Below, in pieces: positions 36,457-46,188 of a stretch of DNA of 64,000 nt. The stretch comes from Labilibaculum euxinicum (lineage in GTDB: Bacteria > Bacteroidota > Bacteroidia > Bacteroidales > Marinifilaceae): the NCBI RefSeq assembly GCF_009795715.1, contig NZ_WTCR01000002.1:186001-250000 (forward strand), given 5' to 3'. Under the pieces are notes generated by a model. It saw nothing but the letters and a program-made list of their open reading frames with translations. It searched no databases and was not told where the DNA came from. A program made the translations under genes and the position numbers. Position 1 is the first letter of the stretch. The number at the start of each line of letters is the position of its first letter.

Positions 36457-36623
36457 GTTTCCGGAACTATTTTAAAAAGCCAAATTGATTCAGTATGCTT
36501 CCTCTTTTGTTTGCAGGCTGCAATTAGTGAGCGGATCTGGTATTATAAATAAGATTCTTGTATTGACTTTGGCAGGCGGAAAGCTTAACTTCTTGTTTAT
36601 TTACTATAAAAGGAGGAGAGAAG

Positions 36624-36989
36624 ATGAGCGGAACACTTTACGAACGATTGGGCGGAACAGAGGGAATTACCAAAATTGCCAATGATGTTGTTGATTTGCA
36701 TTTGCTTAATCCGGCAATTGCTGTCAGGTTTAAAAATGCGAAGGCAGATGAGAAAGCGATGAAAAACGGGGCTGCAACTTTTCTGATGGCAGGCACGGGT
36801 GGTTTGGATTTGTACAAAGGTGCCGATATGATGACTACACACAAGGGAATGAATATCAGCGAAAAGGAGTTTATTGAGGTTATGGCTGACGTGATGAAAG
36901 CTATGGATATGAGTAATGTTGGTCAGCGGGAAAAGGAAGAAGTACTTTTTGTTCTTTTTAGCATGAGAGAGGAAATTGTTGCGGTATAG
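36624..36989 (+). CDS. Group 1 truncated haemoglobin
   Basis: 121 residues. MSGTLYERLGGTEGITKIANDVVDLHLLNPAIAVRFKN is the typical start of TrHbN-type globins, with the Phe-Lys-Asn turn. The proximal His is the one in MMTTHKGMNISEKEFIEV. Family roles are NO detoxification and oxygen or redox sensing. AAGGAGGAGAGAAG before the ATG is a strong Shine-Dalgarno, unusual here. Monocistronic; the mobile element copy 1 ends about 155 bases upstream and could influence its expression. Confidence 0.88.
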   Translation: MSGTLYERLGGTEGITKIANDVVDLHLLNPAIAVRFKNAKADEKAMKNGAATFLMAGTGGLDLYKGADMMTTHKGMNISEKEFIEVMADVMKAMDMSNVGQREKEEVLFVLFSMREEIVAV

Positions 36990-37529
36990 ATTGTTTCGGA
37001 AGTAAAGAAAGAGGGGGATCAAGAAGGAATTGTTTTGTACTAAAATGAAATTCAGTTTTACCCTTGTATGTAAAGCAGCACTTTATACCAATTTAATTTC
37101 AAAACAGACTTTAATCCGTTTCACCGCGAAAGAGTTTGTTTGTAAATAGAAGCACCCCTCTGTTCTTCGAACATCTTCCCTTAAAAATGGAGAAACACCT
37201 TAAATAAATGAGTCCTTCCTTTTTAAGAGTACGGTAACGCAGTGAAGATTGTGAACGCAATCTGAAATAATATTGTGAACAAAGTGCCGGTCCCGACACG
37301 TTGGGAAAAGGGTGCGGATTCTTGAAATTCTTTTTTTATACATCTTGTTGCTCTTTATTTTTCAGACCAACAAGATGTGTATAAAGGGTAGTATCTAAAG
37401 GGAGGCTGAATTTCAACGGCTTCCCTTTGGAAATTTAAGGGTGAAAGTCGTTGAATAGCTTGCAATTATACTTTTTAAACGTCCTTTTTTTATGGAAAAA
37501 AACAAATACGAAAAGGACTTGTTGATGTC
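36990..37529. other. Intergenic region with a long hairpin at 37338-37382
   Basis: No gene. ATACATCTTGTTG and CAACAAGATGTGTAT form a stem of 13 or more pairs with a 17-base loop. On neither strand is the stem followed by a T run, so it is not an ordinary terminator. A second, weaker inverted pair (AGGGAGGC/GCTTCCCT) lies at about 37399-37427. Function not known. Confidence 0.45.
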
Positions 37530-37874
37530 TTAATCTCTAATGCGGTCAATCAATTTCCGTATATCGGCCATCGTTTTTGCAGTAGTCCCGTCATTTGTTA
37601 TTTTCTTCCCAATGGTATTTCCGGGCGATTTCATTCTTTGTGCCTTTACAGGCTTATATATGCGGGCACGTGCTTGTTGTTCCTCTCTTTTTTGGACAAT
37701 TAATTCCAATCTTTTCAATTGTTTGATTCTTTTTTCTTCTTTTTCCTTTGCAATCCGTTCGGCTCTAAAATTGTAATAGTCTTGTATAACTTCTTCGCTG
37801 TCTTGCTGCAGGTAATTTTCTTTAGTCTTAAGGAAGTTGAAAAACTCTGTAAGGGTATTGTGTTCTTTACTCAT
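37530..37874 (-). CDS. Uncharacterised basic coiled-coil protein, 114 residues
   Basis: Not recognised. It has an N-terminal helical part (EHNTLTEFFNFLKTKENYLQQDSEEVIQDYYNFR), then a highly charged helix (about 40-75, RIAKEKEEKRIKQLKRLELIVQKREEQQARAR) predicted coiled coil, and a basic flexible tail. No Cys, no membrane segment. Stands alone. Could bind nucleic acid by its basic character; nothing specific is visible. Confidence 0.65.
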   Translation of the reverse strand: MSKEHNTLTEFFNFLKTKENYLQQDSEEVIQDYYNFRAERIAKEKEEKRIKQLKRLELIVQKREEQQARARIYKPVKAQRMKSPGNTIGKKITNDGTTAKTMADIRKLIDRIRD

Positions 37875-38135
37875 AGTGCTTTATTTATATTGGGATGACT
37901 TAAGAAGATAAATTGTCACGCTAAATTTAAACATTAATTTGAGATACTGTTTCGTTTGATCAATCAAATTTCGTCATTTTTCTGCAATTTGAGTGATGTT
38001 GGTCTGCATTAAAATGCCTCTAAAGGTTGAAAAAGCGATTTGTTCTGCCTGGTTTTCGAAAAATAGAATGTAATTTTGCACTTCTTACTACATTAGTAAC
38101 CATTAAAAATCCATTTATAAACCGAAAGTAATTTT

Positions 38136-39305
38136 ATGGTAAAGAAGATTTTACTGTTGGGCTCAGGAGAGCTGGGAAAAGAATTTGTGATTGCGGCGCA
38201 GCGTTTGGGACAAAATACAGTGGCCGTTGATAGTTACGCGGGAGCTCCTGCCATGCAGGTTGCCGATGCTTTTGAAGTGATTAATATGCTCGATGGTGAT
38301 GCGCTCGATTCAGTTGTAGCCAGACATCAACCGGATTTAATTGTGCCGGAAATTGAAGCCATTCGTACCGAACGCTTTTATGAGTACGAGAAACAGGGTA
38401 TTCAGGTAGTTCCGAGTGCAAAAGCGGCCAATTTTACGATGGACAGAAGAGCAATCCGCGATTTGGCCGCAAAGGATCTGGGAATCAGAACTGCAAAATA
38501 TTTGTATGCCGGCTCGTTGGAAGAGATGTATGCTGTGGTGATAGAGGTTGGAATGCCTTGCGTGGTGAAACCCCTGATGTCATCATCAGGAAAGGGACAG
38601 TCGGTAATTAAATGCGAAGCTGATATTGAAAAGGCCTGGAACATTGCCGGCTCTAAAGGACGTGGCGATTCAGGAGATGTGATTGTAGAAGCATTTGTGA
38701 AATTTACTTCGGAGATTACTTTGCTTACGGTTACTCAGAAAAACGGTCCAACCTTATTTTGCCCGCCGATTGGTCATGTTCAGGAACGTGGCGATTATCA
38801 GCAAAGCTGGCAGCCGGCTGCAATTTCTGATGCAGATGTAAAAGCAGCACAGGAAATGGCTGAAATGGTTACCAACGAACTGGGAGGAGCTGGTCTTTGG
38901 GGAGTAGAATTCTTTATTTGCGAAGATGGAGTTGTATTTTCAGAATTATCGCCCCGTCCGCACGATACCGGCATGGTTACTCTTGCAGGTACTCAAAATT
39001 TTAGTGAATTCGAACTGCATTGCCGTGCTGTTTTAGGATTACCAATACCTGAAATTACATTGGAAAGAGTAGGAGCGAGTGCTGTTATTCTGGCACAGAG
39101 TGAGGGATCTCATCCATATTTCGAAGGATTGGAGCAAGTGGCAATTTATCCCAAATCTGATTTGCGTTTGTTTGGCAAGCCAACCAGCCGCGAATACCGC
39201 CGCATGGGGGTGACTTTAGCTTACAATTCTATCGGCACAGATGTTTTTACCTGCGTAGATCAGGCCAAAGAAATGGCGGCTTTAATTCGGGTGAAGAATA
39301 AGTAG
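38136..39305 (+). CDS. purT: Formate-dependent phosphoribosylglycinamide formyltransferase
   Basis: 389 residues, ATP-grasp enzyme that makes formyl-GAR from GAR, formate and ATP in purine synthesis. Start [23 protein letters not shown] is the PurT N-terminal fold; ATP-grasp features [13 protein letters not shown] and [31 protein letters not shown] (metal-binding Glu residues) follow. The gene ends in the first hairpin of a tandem repeat array. The pyruvate formate-lyase operon that produces formate is only 0.8 kb away, converging on it. Confidence 0.96.
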   Translation: MVKKILLLGSGELGKEFVIAAQRLGQNTVAVDSYAGAPAMQVADAFEVINMLDGDALDSVVARHQPDLIVPEIEAIRTERFYEYEKQGIQVVPSAKAANFTMDRRAIRDLAAKDLGIRTAKYLYAGSLEEMYAVVIEVGMPCVVKPLMSSSGKGQSVIKCEADIEKAWNIAGSKGRGDSGDVIVEAFVKFTSEITLLTVTQKNGPTLFCPPIGHVQERGDYQQSWQPAAISDADVKAAQEMAEMVTNELGGAGLWGVEFFICEDGVVFSELSPRPHDTGMVTLAGTQNFSEFELHCRAVLGLPIPEITLERVGASAVILAQSEGSHPYFEGLEQVAIYPKSDLRLFGKPTSREYRRMGVTLAYNSIGTDVFTCVDQAKEMAALIRVKNK

Positions 39306-39309
39306 AGTA

Positions 39310-39900
39310 AGGGTCTTGAAGGGTCAAAAATCTTTAAAATAAAAAGGGATGTTCATTGGTTTGAACATTCTCTTTTTATCAATATGGTATTTAATTACTA
39401 ACCAGCTGTCATCCTGAACAAAGTGAAGGATCTTTTCAGTAAACAGATCCCTCGATTCCTCGGGATGACATAGCACTTGCAAATAAAGAGTCTTGAAGAG
39501 TCAAATGGTCGAAAGTCTAAAAGTCTTGAAAGGTCGAGAGTTAAAAAAAATAGAAGAGGATGTTCATTGATTTGAATATCCTCTTTTTATCAATATGGTA
39601 TTCGATTTCGAATCGTTTGTCATCCTGAACAAGGTAAAGGATCTTTTCAGTAATCAGATCCCTCGGTTCCTCGGGATGACATAGCACTTGCAAATAAAGA
39701 GTCTTGAAGAGTCAAATGGTCGAAAGTCCAAAAATCTTGAAAGGTCGAGAGTTAAAAAAAATAGAAGAGGATGTTCATTAATTTGAATATCCTCTTTTTA
39801 TCAATATGGTATTCGATTTCGAATCGTTTGTCATCCTGAACAAGGTGAAGGATCTTTTCAGTAATCAGATCCCTCGGTTCCTCGGGATGACATAAAACCT
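39310..39900. repeat. 211-bp tandem repeat, nearly three copies
   Basis: Units start at equivalent bases 39348, 39559 and 39770, an exact 211-bp period; the third is cut short near 39895. Each contains a terminator-type hairpin (GATGTTCA...TGAAcATcC, serving purT in unit 1) and a longer inverted repeat beginning TGTCATCC (first at 39407) and ending GGATGACA (39463-39470). Copies 2 and 3 differ by only a few bases; copy 1 is more diverged. The TGTCATCCTGA word is a common intergenic repeat in Bacteroidota. Confidence 0.88.
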
Positions 39901-40004
39901 GCAGCTTATTGATAAAGGCTGCGAAATTCTGTACTTACCAAGAAAAAATCCATTTAATTTTCTACAAATACTGCGGTGCTCTGCACCCAGCAATTTAATT
40001 TTGT

Positions 40005-40107
40005 GCTAACTGCTAACTGCTAACTGCTAACTGCTAACTGCTAACTGCTAACTGCTAACTGCTAACTGCTAACTGCTAACTGCTAACTGCTAACTGCTAA
40101 CTGCTAA
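40005..40107. repeat. Heptanucleotide array, GCTAACT x 14.7
   Basis: 103 bases of perfect GCTAACT repeats. The array runs exactly into the stop codon of pflA: the TAG stop (minus strand, 40104-40106) is made of repeat bases. Likely to vary in copy number by replication slippage. Confidence 0.95.
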
Positions 40108-40829
40108 TTAATAATTACTTCTTTAAAATACTGAAGAAAGATATCCTTTGCCACCTGCAGTTGTTCCAGGGTGTTTTCAGGTACATCGTTTAGTTTGTAT
40201 TCCATGTTTAAGTGTTCATATTTGTGAACTCCCAGTTTGTGATAGGGCTGAATCTCCAGCTTTTCAATGTTTTCGTATTTCTGAAAATATTTTCCCATTT
40301 CGTGCAGATATTCAGGCTGATCGGAGTATCCGGGAACCAGTACGTAGCGCATCCACACTTTCACTTCTTTTTCGCGGAGGTATGCTGCAAATTTAAGGGT
40401 GGTATCGTTGCGTTTACCAGTTATCTTTTGATGCCAGTCAGGGTTGATGTGTTTGATGTCGAGCAGAACCAAATCCGTATACTTCAGTAATTCCTTAACG
40501 TCATCGGTAAGAACATTTCCATTGCTGTCGATACAAGTGTTAAAACCTTCCTCTTTCAGCTGCCTGAAAAGTATTTTGAGTTTTTTTGCCTGCCAAAGCG
40601 GTTCTCCGCCCGAAATGGTTACTCCGCCAATTTTCCCAAAAAAAGGACGCTGGTTGCGTGCTTTTCTCATGATTTCTTCAAGTGGAGTTGGTGTTCCTCC
40701 TTCGAAAGTAATGGTATCGGGATTGGCACAATACAAACATTTAAAGGCGCATCCCTGCAGAAATACGACCAGTCGGATTCCCGGGCCATCATATGTACCT
40801 AATGATTCAAAAGAATGAACGTTTAACAT
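40104..40829 (-). CDS. pflA: Pyruvate formate-lyase activating enzyme
   Basis: 241 residues, radical-SAM enzyme that installs the glycyl radical on PflB. The cluster motif GCAFKCLYC is near residue 30, followed by GGVTISGGEPLWQ; no ferredoxin insert, as expected for the PflA type. DLVLLDIKHINPDWHQKITG and the VLVPGYSD segment match PflA. It lies 90 bases downstream of pflB with a hairpin between them. Its stop codon sits in a heptamer repeat array. Confidence 0.95.
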   Translation of the reverse strand: MLNVHSFESLGTYDGPGIRLVVFLQGCAFKCLYCANPDTITFEGGTPTPLEEIMRKARNQRPFFGKIGGVTISGGEPLWQAKKLKILFRQLKEEGFNTCIDSNGNVLTDDVKELLKYTDLVLLDIKHINPDWHQKITGKRNDTTLKFAAYLREKEVKVWMRYVLVPGYSDQPEYLHEMGKYFQKYENIEKLEIQPYHKLGVHKYEHLNMEYKLNDVPENTLEQLQVAKDIFLQYFKEVIIN

Positions 40830-40853
40830 GATTTGCTTGTTTCGTGAATGAGG

Positions 40854-40898
40854 ATCAAAAAAGAGGCCGGAAACTTTCAGTTGAAAGCTCCGGGGCTC
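40854..40898 (-). terminator. Hairpin between pflB and pflA
   Basis: On the minus strand GAG...CCGGAGCTTTCA/TGAAAGTTTCCGG...CTC followed by six T. It lies in the pflB-pflA gap and probably terminates part of the transcripts, keeping the activase below its substrate enzyme. Confidence 0.7.
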
Positions 40899-40918
40899 AT
40901 TATGTCATTATTAATATT

Positions 40919-43144
40919 TTACATTCTCTCGAAAAAGCTGCGGGAGATCACTTCCAATTGCTGCTCACGGGTTAAACGTACAAAGTTTACAGCATAACCC
41001 GAAACACGGATTGTCAGCTGAGGATATTCTTCAGGATGTTCCATTGCATCCTCCAGCATCGCGCGGTCCAACACATTTACGTTTAGGTGATGAGCACCTT
41101 TCATAAAGTAAGCATCCATCATGGTCACCAGATTATCCTGACGGGTTGCTGCTGTTGCTCCCAACGATTTAGGAACAATAGAGAAAGTATTCGAAATGCC
41201 GTCCAATGAATCTTCGTAGTTGATTTTAGCCACAGAGTTTAAAGAAGCAATTGCACCGTGAGAATCACGTCCGTGCATAGGATTTGCGCCCGGAGCAAAA
41301 GGAACACCAGCTGCTCTGCCATCAGGAGTAGCACCGGTTTTTAATCCATACACTACGTTCGAGGTAATGGTAAGAATCGACATGGTTGGTTCTGCATTCT
41401 TGTAGGTGTGCAGTTCTTTCAACAGGCTATTGAATAGATTTGGAATTTCAACAGCAAAACAATCTACTGCATCATCGTCATTTCCATAGTATGGAAAATC
41501 GCCTTCAATTTTGAAATCGCAGGTCAAACCTTCTTCGTTACGAACAGCAGTTACTTTTGCATTCTTAATTGCTGATAAGGAATCCGCAACAATCGAAAGA
41601 CCGGCAATCCCATAAGCAAGATTGATAGCCGGATTGGTATCAACCAAAGCCATCTGAGCTTTTTCGTAGTAATATTTATCGTGCATGTAATGAATGATGT
41701 TCATTGAATCGTTGTAAACACGAGCCATTTCCTTCATCGCAATCATATAGTTGCTCATTACTTCGTCGAAATTCAATTCATCACTGCTCATGGCAGGAAT
41801 GCCATTGATCAACTGAGTTCCTGTTTTTTCGCAGCGACCGCCGTTCAATGCCAAAAGAAGCGTTTTAGCCAGATTACAGCGTGCACCAAAAAACTGAATC
41901 TGTTTTCCGATTTCCTGATAGGAGACACAGCAGGCAATTCCGTAATCATCCGATTTACGGGTATCACACATCAACTGGTCATTCTCATACTGAATAGAAG
42001 AGGTATCGATAGAAACCTGAGCACAGAATTTCTTGAATCCTTCAGGTAATGTTTCAGACCAAAGAACCGTCATGTTTGGTTCCGGTGAAGCTCCAAGAGT
42101 ATATAGTGTATTTAAGAAACGGAAGGATGTCCTGGTTACTTTGGTTCTGCCGTCAATGGTGTTACCACCGATCGATTCAGTAACCCAGGTTGGATCACCT
42201 GCAAAAATCTCATCGTAAGCATTCATACGAAGGTGACGAACCATGCGCAGTTTCATTACGAATTGGTCAAGCATTTCCTGAGCAAATTCTTCGGTAATAA
42301 AACCTGCTTCCAAATCTCGGTTGATATAGGCATCCAGAAAAGTTGAAACATTACCCAACGACATTGCAGCACCATCCTGTTCTTTTACCGCAGCAAGATA
42401 GCCCATGTAAACCCACTGAATAGCCTCCTGAGCTGTCTCAGCCGGACGATTCAATTCCAAGCCGTATTTTTCACCCAGTTTTTTAATTTCGCCAAGAGCT
42501 TTTATTTGTTCGGCAACTTCTTCGCGAAGACGAATCAATTGATCTGTCATCGTTCCGGTTAAACCATTCAAATCTTCCTTTTTTGCTTCAATCAAACGAT
42601 CAATACCATATAAGGCTACACGACGGTAATCACCGATAATACGGCCACGGGCATAGTTGTCAGGCAATCCGGTAAGGAAACCTAAGGAACGAAATTTACG
42701 GATTTCGCTGGTATAAGCATCAAAAACTCCATCGTTGTGTGTTTTTGCATAATTGCGGAAGATGTCCTTTACACGATCTGATACTTCAAGACCTTGTTCC
42801 GAGCATGCTTTTTCAACAACAGCAATGCCGCCGTAAGGTTTCATGGCTCTGCGAAGCAATTCATCGGCCTGCAGGCCAACAATCAGCTCTAATGATTTAT
42901 CGATATATCCAGCTCTGTGAGAAGCAATAGCCGACACTGTTTCTGTATCAATTGAGCGAACTCCATTGTTGGCACGCTCTTCTTTAACAGCCTCTTTGCA
43001 GATATTCCAAAGTTTTTTTGTGCGTTCGGTTGCTCCTGTTAAAAAGGAAGCATCTCCTGTGTAAGAAGTTAAATTGTTACTAACGAAATCTCTAACGTTA
43101 ATCGTTTTTTGCCATTCACCGGCTTTAAATTGAATTCTTTTCAT
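40919..43144 (-). CDS. pflB: Pyruvate formate-lyase (formate C-acetyltransferase)
   Basis: 741 residues, glycyl-radical enzyme converting pyruvate and CoA to acetyl-CoA and formate. Adjacent catalytic cysteines are in GIACCVSYQ and the radical glycine is Gly716 in [13 protein letters not shown], 25 residues from the end. [14 protein letters not shown] and [19 protein letters not shown] are PFL-specific. Inactivated by oxygen, so the organism ferments anaerobically. No formate channel gene is adjacent. Confidence 0.97.
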   Translation of the reverse strand: MKRIQFKAGEWQKTINVRDFVSNNLTSYTGDASFLTGATERTKKLWNICKEAVKEERANNGVRSIDTETVSAIASHRAGYIDKSLELIVGLQADELLRRAMKPYGGIAVVEKACSEQGLEVSDRVKDIFRNYAKTHNDGVFDAYTSEIRKFRSLGFLTGLPDNYARGRIIGDYRRVALYGIDRLIEAKKEDLNGLTGTMTDQLIRLREEVAEQIKALGEIKKLGEKYGLELNRPAETAQEAIQWVYMGYLAAVKEQDGAAMSLGNVSTFLDAYINRDLEAGFITEEFAQEMLDQFVMKLRMVRHLRMNAYDEIFAGDPTWVTESIGGNTIDGRTKVTRTSFRFLNTLYTLGASPEPNMTVLWSETLPEGFKKFCAQVSIDTSSIQYENDQLMCDTRKSDDYGIACCVSYQEIGKQIQFFGARCNLAKTLLLALNGGRCEKTGTQLINGIPAMSSDELNFDEVMSNYMIAMKEMARVYNDSMNIIHYMHDKYYYEKAQMALVDTNPAINLAYGIAGLSIVADSLSAIKNAKVTAVRNEEGLTCDFKIEGDFPYYGNDDDAVDCFAVEIPNLFNSLLKELHTYKNAEPTMSILTITSNVVYGLKTGATPDGRAAGVPFAPGANPMHGRDSHGAIASLNSVAKINYEDSLDGISNTFSIVPKSLGATAATRQDNLVTMMDAYFMKGAHHLNVNVLDRAMLEDAMEHPEEYPQLTIRVSGYAVNFVRLTREQQLEVISRSFFERM

Positions 43145-43524
43145 TCGAATAATGATTTATTTCAATGGTTGAATGGAACAATCATCAGTCCTGTATTGAT
43201 TTTTAAAATCAGAATTAATGCAGGACTCCTGGTGTTTGTCCGCTTAAAATTTTGGTATTACGTTTTCTCTTACTTTGTTTTTTTTGATCAGCAAAAGAAG
43301 AAGAGTTAAAACTCTTTTTTGCTGTAAGGGTGCAAAGAAACTCTTTTCTGTTTTCTCACGCAATACCTGTTAATAGTGATTTTTTACCGCAAACGATATT
43401 GTAAAAACAAAAGTTCCGGTTATAGATGACTTAGCTGACGGATGAAAATATGTTGAGAAATATGTTATTTAGATGGATTATACAGAAAGAAATAAAATTT
43501 CATAGGAATTAAGATGGGTTTTAA
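43145..43524. other. Upstream region of pflB
   Basis: About 380 bases without a gene. AAGAGTTAAAACTCTTTTTT at 43301-43320 is a small palindrome with a T run on the plus strand; it may be a hairpin in the pflB leader. No regulator site with clear symmetry was found. Confidence 0.35.
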
Positions 43525-43535
43525 GATTTGTAATC

Positions 43536-43919
43536 AATATTGTCCTAATTGATTTTAACAATTGGGCTTTCCGCCCAAACCCGACATCATTTATTCATTA
43601 AAGCCTATTTTTATTTGTATTCATGATTTCCGCTTCGCTCCAATTCTTGTCTTGAAACAAGAAACGAAGCAAAGAAATTCAAGGCTGCTTTTTAAAAAAC
43701 TTCCTTATTTAATTCAAACCTAAGTGCGTACGGGCGATCTTCGAACAAGTTCTCAGCTTCCCGGTCTTACTAAAGGTTTGAACTAAAACGAAAGCTCTTT
43801 AAAAAAGATGCCAATCAAATACCTAACTTAAATTGTACCCCTTAAGATTATCACGAGCTGTAAGTTTTTATAAAAGAAGTAATTAATACTTATTCTCAAA
43901 AAACGTTTAGGACGCAATT
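43536..43919. mobile_element. MITE-like element copy 2, flanked by 11-bp target duplication
   Basis: 384-bp copy of the element at 36024-36456 in the same orientation, lacking about 49 bases of the internal hairpin segment. It is bounded by a perfect direct repeat GATTTGTAATC at 43525-43535 and 43920-43930, which differs from the duplication around copy 1. Outside the internal difference I saw only two substitutions between the copies, so both insertions are recent. It sits just upstream of the histidine-kinase promoter. Confidence 0.85.
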
Positions 43920-43945
43920 GATTTGTAATCTTTTTTTTGCTGTGA

Positions 43946-43978
43946 TTTGGATACTACTCTTTTGATCTGCTACATTTG
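43946..43978 (+). promoter_or_regulatory. Promoter of the LytS-type kinase gene
   Basis: TTTG (43946-43949) and TACATTTG (43971-43978), 21 bases apart, match the Bacteroidota consensus. The predicted start of transcription near 43985 supports the ATG at 43999 as start codon. Only 15 bases separate the MITE's target duplication from the -33 element. Confidence 0.65.
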
Positions 43979-43998
43979 TGCTTTACTTATACTGCAGA

Positions 43999-45945
43999 AT
44001 GAAGTTTCGTAACAAATCAATTATACTGGTCGGGATAATTATTATTCTGAGTTTTGGAGGTGTCGCTTATTTAATAGGCGAGAAGATGGCCGTTACTGCC
44101 GGGAAAATGAGTCTGGATCTGGCTGTCTCTAAAGCGCAAAATAGTTTTTTAATCGTTAAAAACGAGTTGGACGGCAGTGTTCTTCGCACTGGTTTAATGG
44201 CCAACGCATTGGTGGAGTCTATTGATTTTCCCGGACAGGACGAAAAGGTAATTGTAAAAACGCTGCAGTCTGAATTAAAAATCAGAAATGAATTAAATGC
44301 TTGCTGGTATTCATCAATTGATGAAAATGATGCTTCCGGTCCGGGAAAATTGAATGTGTATTTTAGGAAGAAGGGGAATGAAATTGTTAAGAGTCCACTT
44401 TTAGATAAGCAGCTGGATTTAATCGAAAAGCTGATGATTCAGGGAAGAGAGATGATTTCGGCACCTTATTGGAGTTCTGATAATCGTTTGCTTGCAACGG
44501 TGTTGGAGCCTGTGATTAAAAATGATAAGATTGTTGGGGTTTTAGGAACAGATTTGGATTTGTATCACTTTCAGCAGCATTTTTATGACAACGAATCATT
44601 GGGAAGAGCTTATGTAACTATTATTTCGGAACAAGGATTCTGTATTTCTCATCCTGATGAGAATTTGATTGGCAAGCGAATTGATACTTTGGCAGAGGGA
44701 GCCCGGATTCATGAAGTTCTGACTTCGGGGAAAAAATATCAGGAAGAAGTTCAGTCTGATTATTTACAAGTGCCTGTTATGAGAGTATATCAGCCCGTTA
44801 AAATTGGTAATTTGGATAAAAAATGGCTGGTAACTGTTAGTGTTCCTCTTTTTAATGTGAAAGAATCTGTTCAGGAAATCCGCAATTCAACCTTTCTGAT
44901 TGGTTTGGTTTTGGCTCTTTTACTAATGATATTTCTTTACTTTTCCCAGCGCAGATGGTTTCTTGAATTTAGCAAAAGACAAAGGGCCGAAAGGAAGCAT
45001 CGTAATGAGGTAAGCAAACTGTCTTCGATCATGGAGAGTACCGATCAGATCATGATTTTTTCGGTGGATAAAAATTACAGGTACACAAGTTTTAACAGTG
45101 TTCATAAATTGAATCTTGAGAAAAATGAGGGCGGTAACATTCGGCTGGGAAGTAATTCACTGGATACTTATTATGGTGATTTCCGCATTCAAATGAAAAA
45201 GCATTTGGACCGGGCATTGGCAGGAGATCATTTTTTAGTGGAATTTCAAAGGCACGGCATCGATTATCAGCAGATATTTAACGCCATATCCGACGCAGAA
45301 GGCAAAGTTGTTGGTGTTTCCAGTTTTTGCTTTGATATTAGTGAAACCCTTGAATTGCGGCGAAAGGCTCTCGAAGAGGAAGAAGAAAAAGTAAAAGCAC
45401 AGCTAAAGAATATTAAAAATCAGATCAATCCTCACTTCTTATTTAACTCTCTAAATTCTCTTTATGCCTTGGTAGAGGGAGAGCCGAAACTGGCCAGAAA
45501 GTTTATTCTGAGCTTATCGAAGGTTTACCGTTATTTGTTGGATAGCAACAACAGTAATCTGATCAGTTTAAAACAGGAACTCGATTTTATTAAGCAGTAT
45601 CTTTTCCTGCAGAAAATTCGTTTTGGCGACAATCTTCTTTTAGAATATGATATTAAAGATGAAGCATTAAACCGAAAGCTGCCGTCTGTCAGCATACAAT
45701 CATTGGTTGAAAATGCCATCAAACACAATATAATAACAAGCGAAAAACCACTCACTATTCGTATATCTGTTTCAGACGAATATTATTTAATTGTCGAAAA
45801 TCCGTACCAGCCCCGCACCGATATGAGTCACAGTCCGGGTACCGGATTAAAAACGCTCGAGGCTTTGTATGCTTTTTTGGGTGATAAACAACCTGTTTAT
45901 GGTATTGAAAATGGGTTTTTCAGGGTAAAACTGCCTTTGTTTTAA
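43999..45945 (+). CDS. LytS/YehU-type sensor histidine kinase with extracellular Cache domain
   Basis: 648 residues from ATG; the upstream in-frame GTG overlaps the promoter. Transmembrane helix near residues 8-28, an extracellular double-Cache-like sensor (about 30-295; PYWSSDNRLLATVLEPVI), second helix (about 300-322), a PAS domain (about 340-455), a short coiled linker, then the PF06580 His_kinase domain with LKNIKNQINPHFLFN (phospho-acceptor His479) and an HATPase (SLVENAIKHNI, GTGLKTL). Small-ligand sensor; the partner is probably the LytTR regulator at 53.8 kb. Confidence 0.9.
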   Translation: MKFRNKSIILVGIIIILSFGGVAYLIGEKMAVTAGKMSLDLAVSKAQNSFLIVKNELDGSVLRTGLMANALVESIDFPGQDEKVIVKTLQSELKIRNELNACWYSSIDENDASGPGKLNVYFRKKGNEIVKSPLLDKQLDLIEKLMIQGREMISAPYWSSDNRLLATVLEPVIKNDKIVGVLGTDLDLYHFQQHFYDNESLGRAYVTIISEQGFCISHPDENLIGKRIDTLAEGARIHEVLTSGKKYQEEVQSDYLQVPVMRVYQPVKIGNLDKKWLVTVSVPLFNVKESVQEIRNSTFLIGLVLALLLMIFLYFSQRRWFLEFSKRQRAERKHRNEVSKLSSIMESTDQIMIFSVDKNYRYTSFNSVHKLNLEKNEGGNIRLGSNSLDTYYGDFRIQMKKHLDRALAGDHFLVEFQRHGIDYQQIFNAISDAEGKVVGVSSFCFDISETLELRRKALEEEEEKVKAQLKNIKNQINPHFLFNSLNSLYALVEGEPKLARKFILSLSKVYRYLLDSNNSNLISLKQELDFIKQYLFLQKIRFGDNLLLEYDIKDEALNRKLPSVSIQSLVENAIKHNIITSEKPLTIRISVSDEYYLIVENPYQPRTDMSHSPGTGLKTLEALYAFLGDKQPVYGIENGFFRVKLPLF

Positions 45946-46188
45946 TCCCAAAAGATTTCTTTTCCATTCTGTGCGAAGGTTTCATACCGGTTTTTTTGTC
46001 ATTCACTCCTTAATCTTTCCGGTTCACTCCCTTCTTTTTTCTTGCAGATCAAAATTAATTCATTTTTGTTTCGAATTATTGCCCGATGAAATTCATTTGG
46101 CAGTATTGAAACGAACAAAACTGAATTTTGTAGTGACGTGAGTATCCGTGTAGGGGCGATGCTCACAACTACAAACAAAATATACTAA

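Noticed and set aside
35968-36470. Tentative tRNA- or group II intron-like RNA in the 0.4-kb repeat
   Set aside because: No cloverleaf, no domain V-like catalytic stem; the two perfect 11-bp flanking duplications explain it better as a transposed element.
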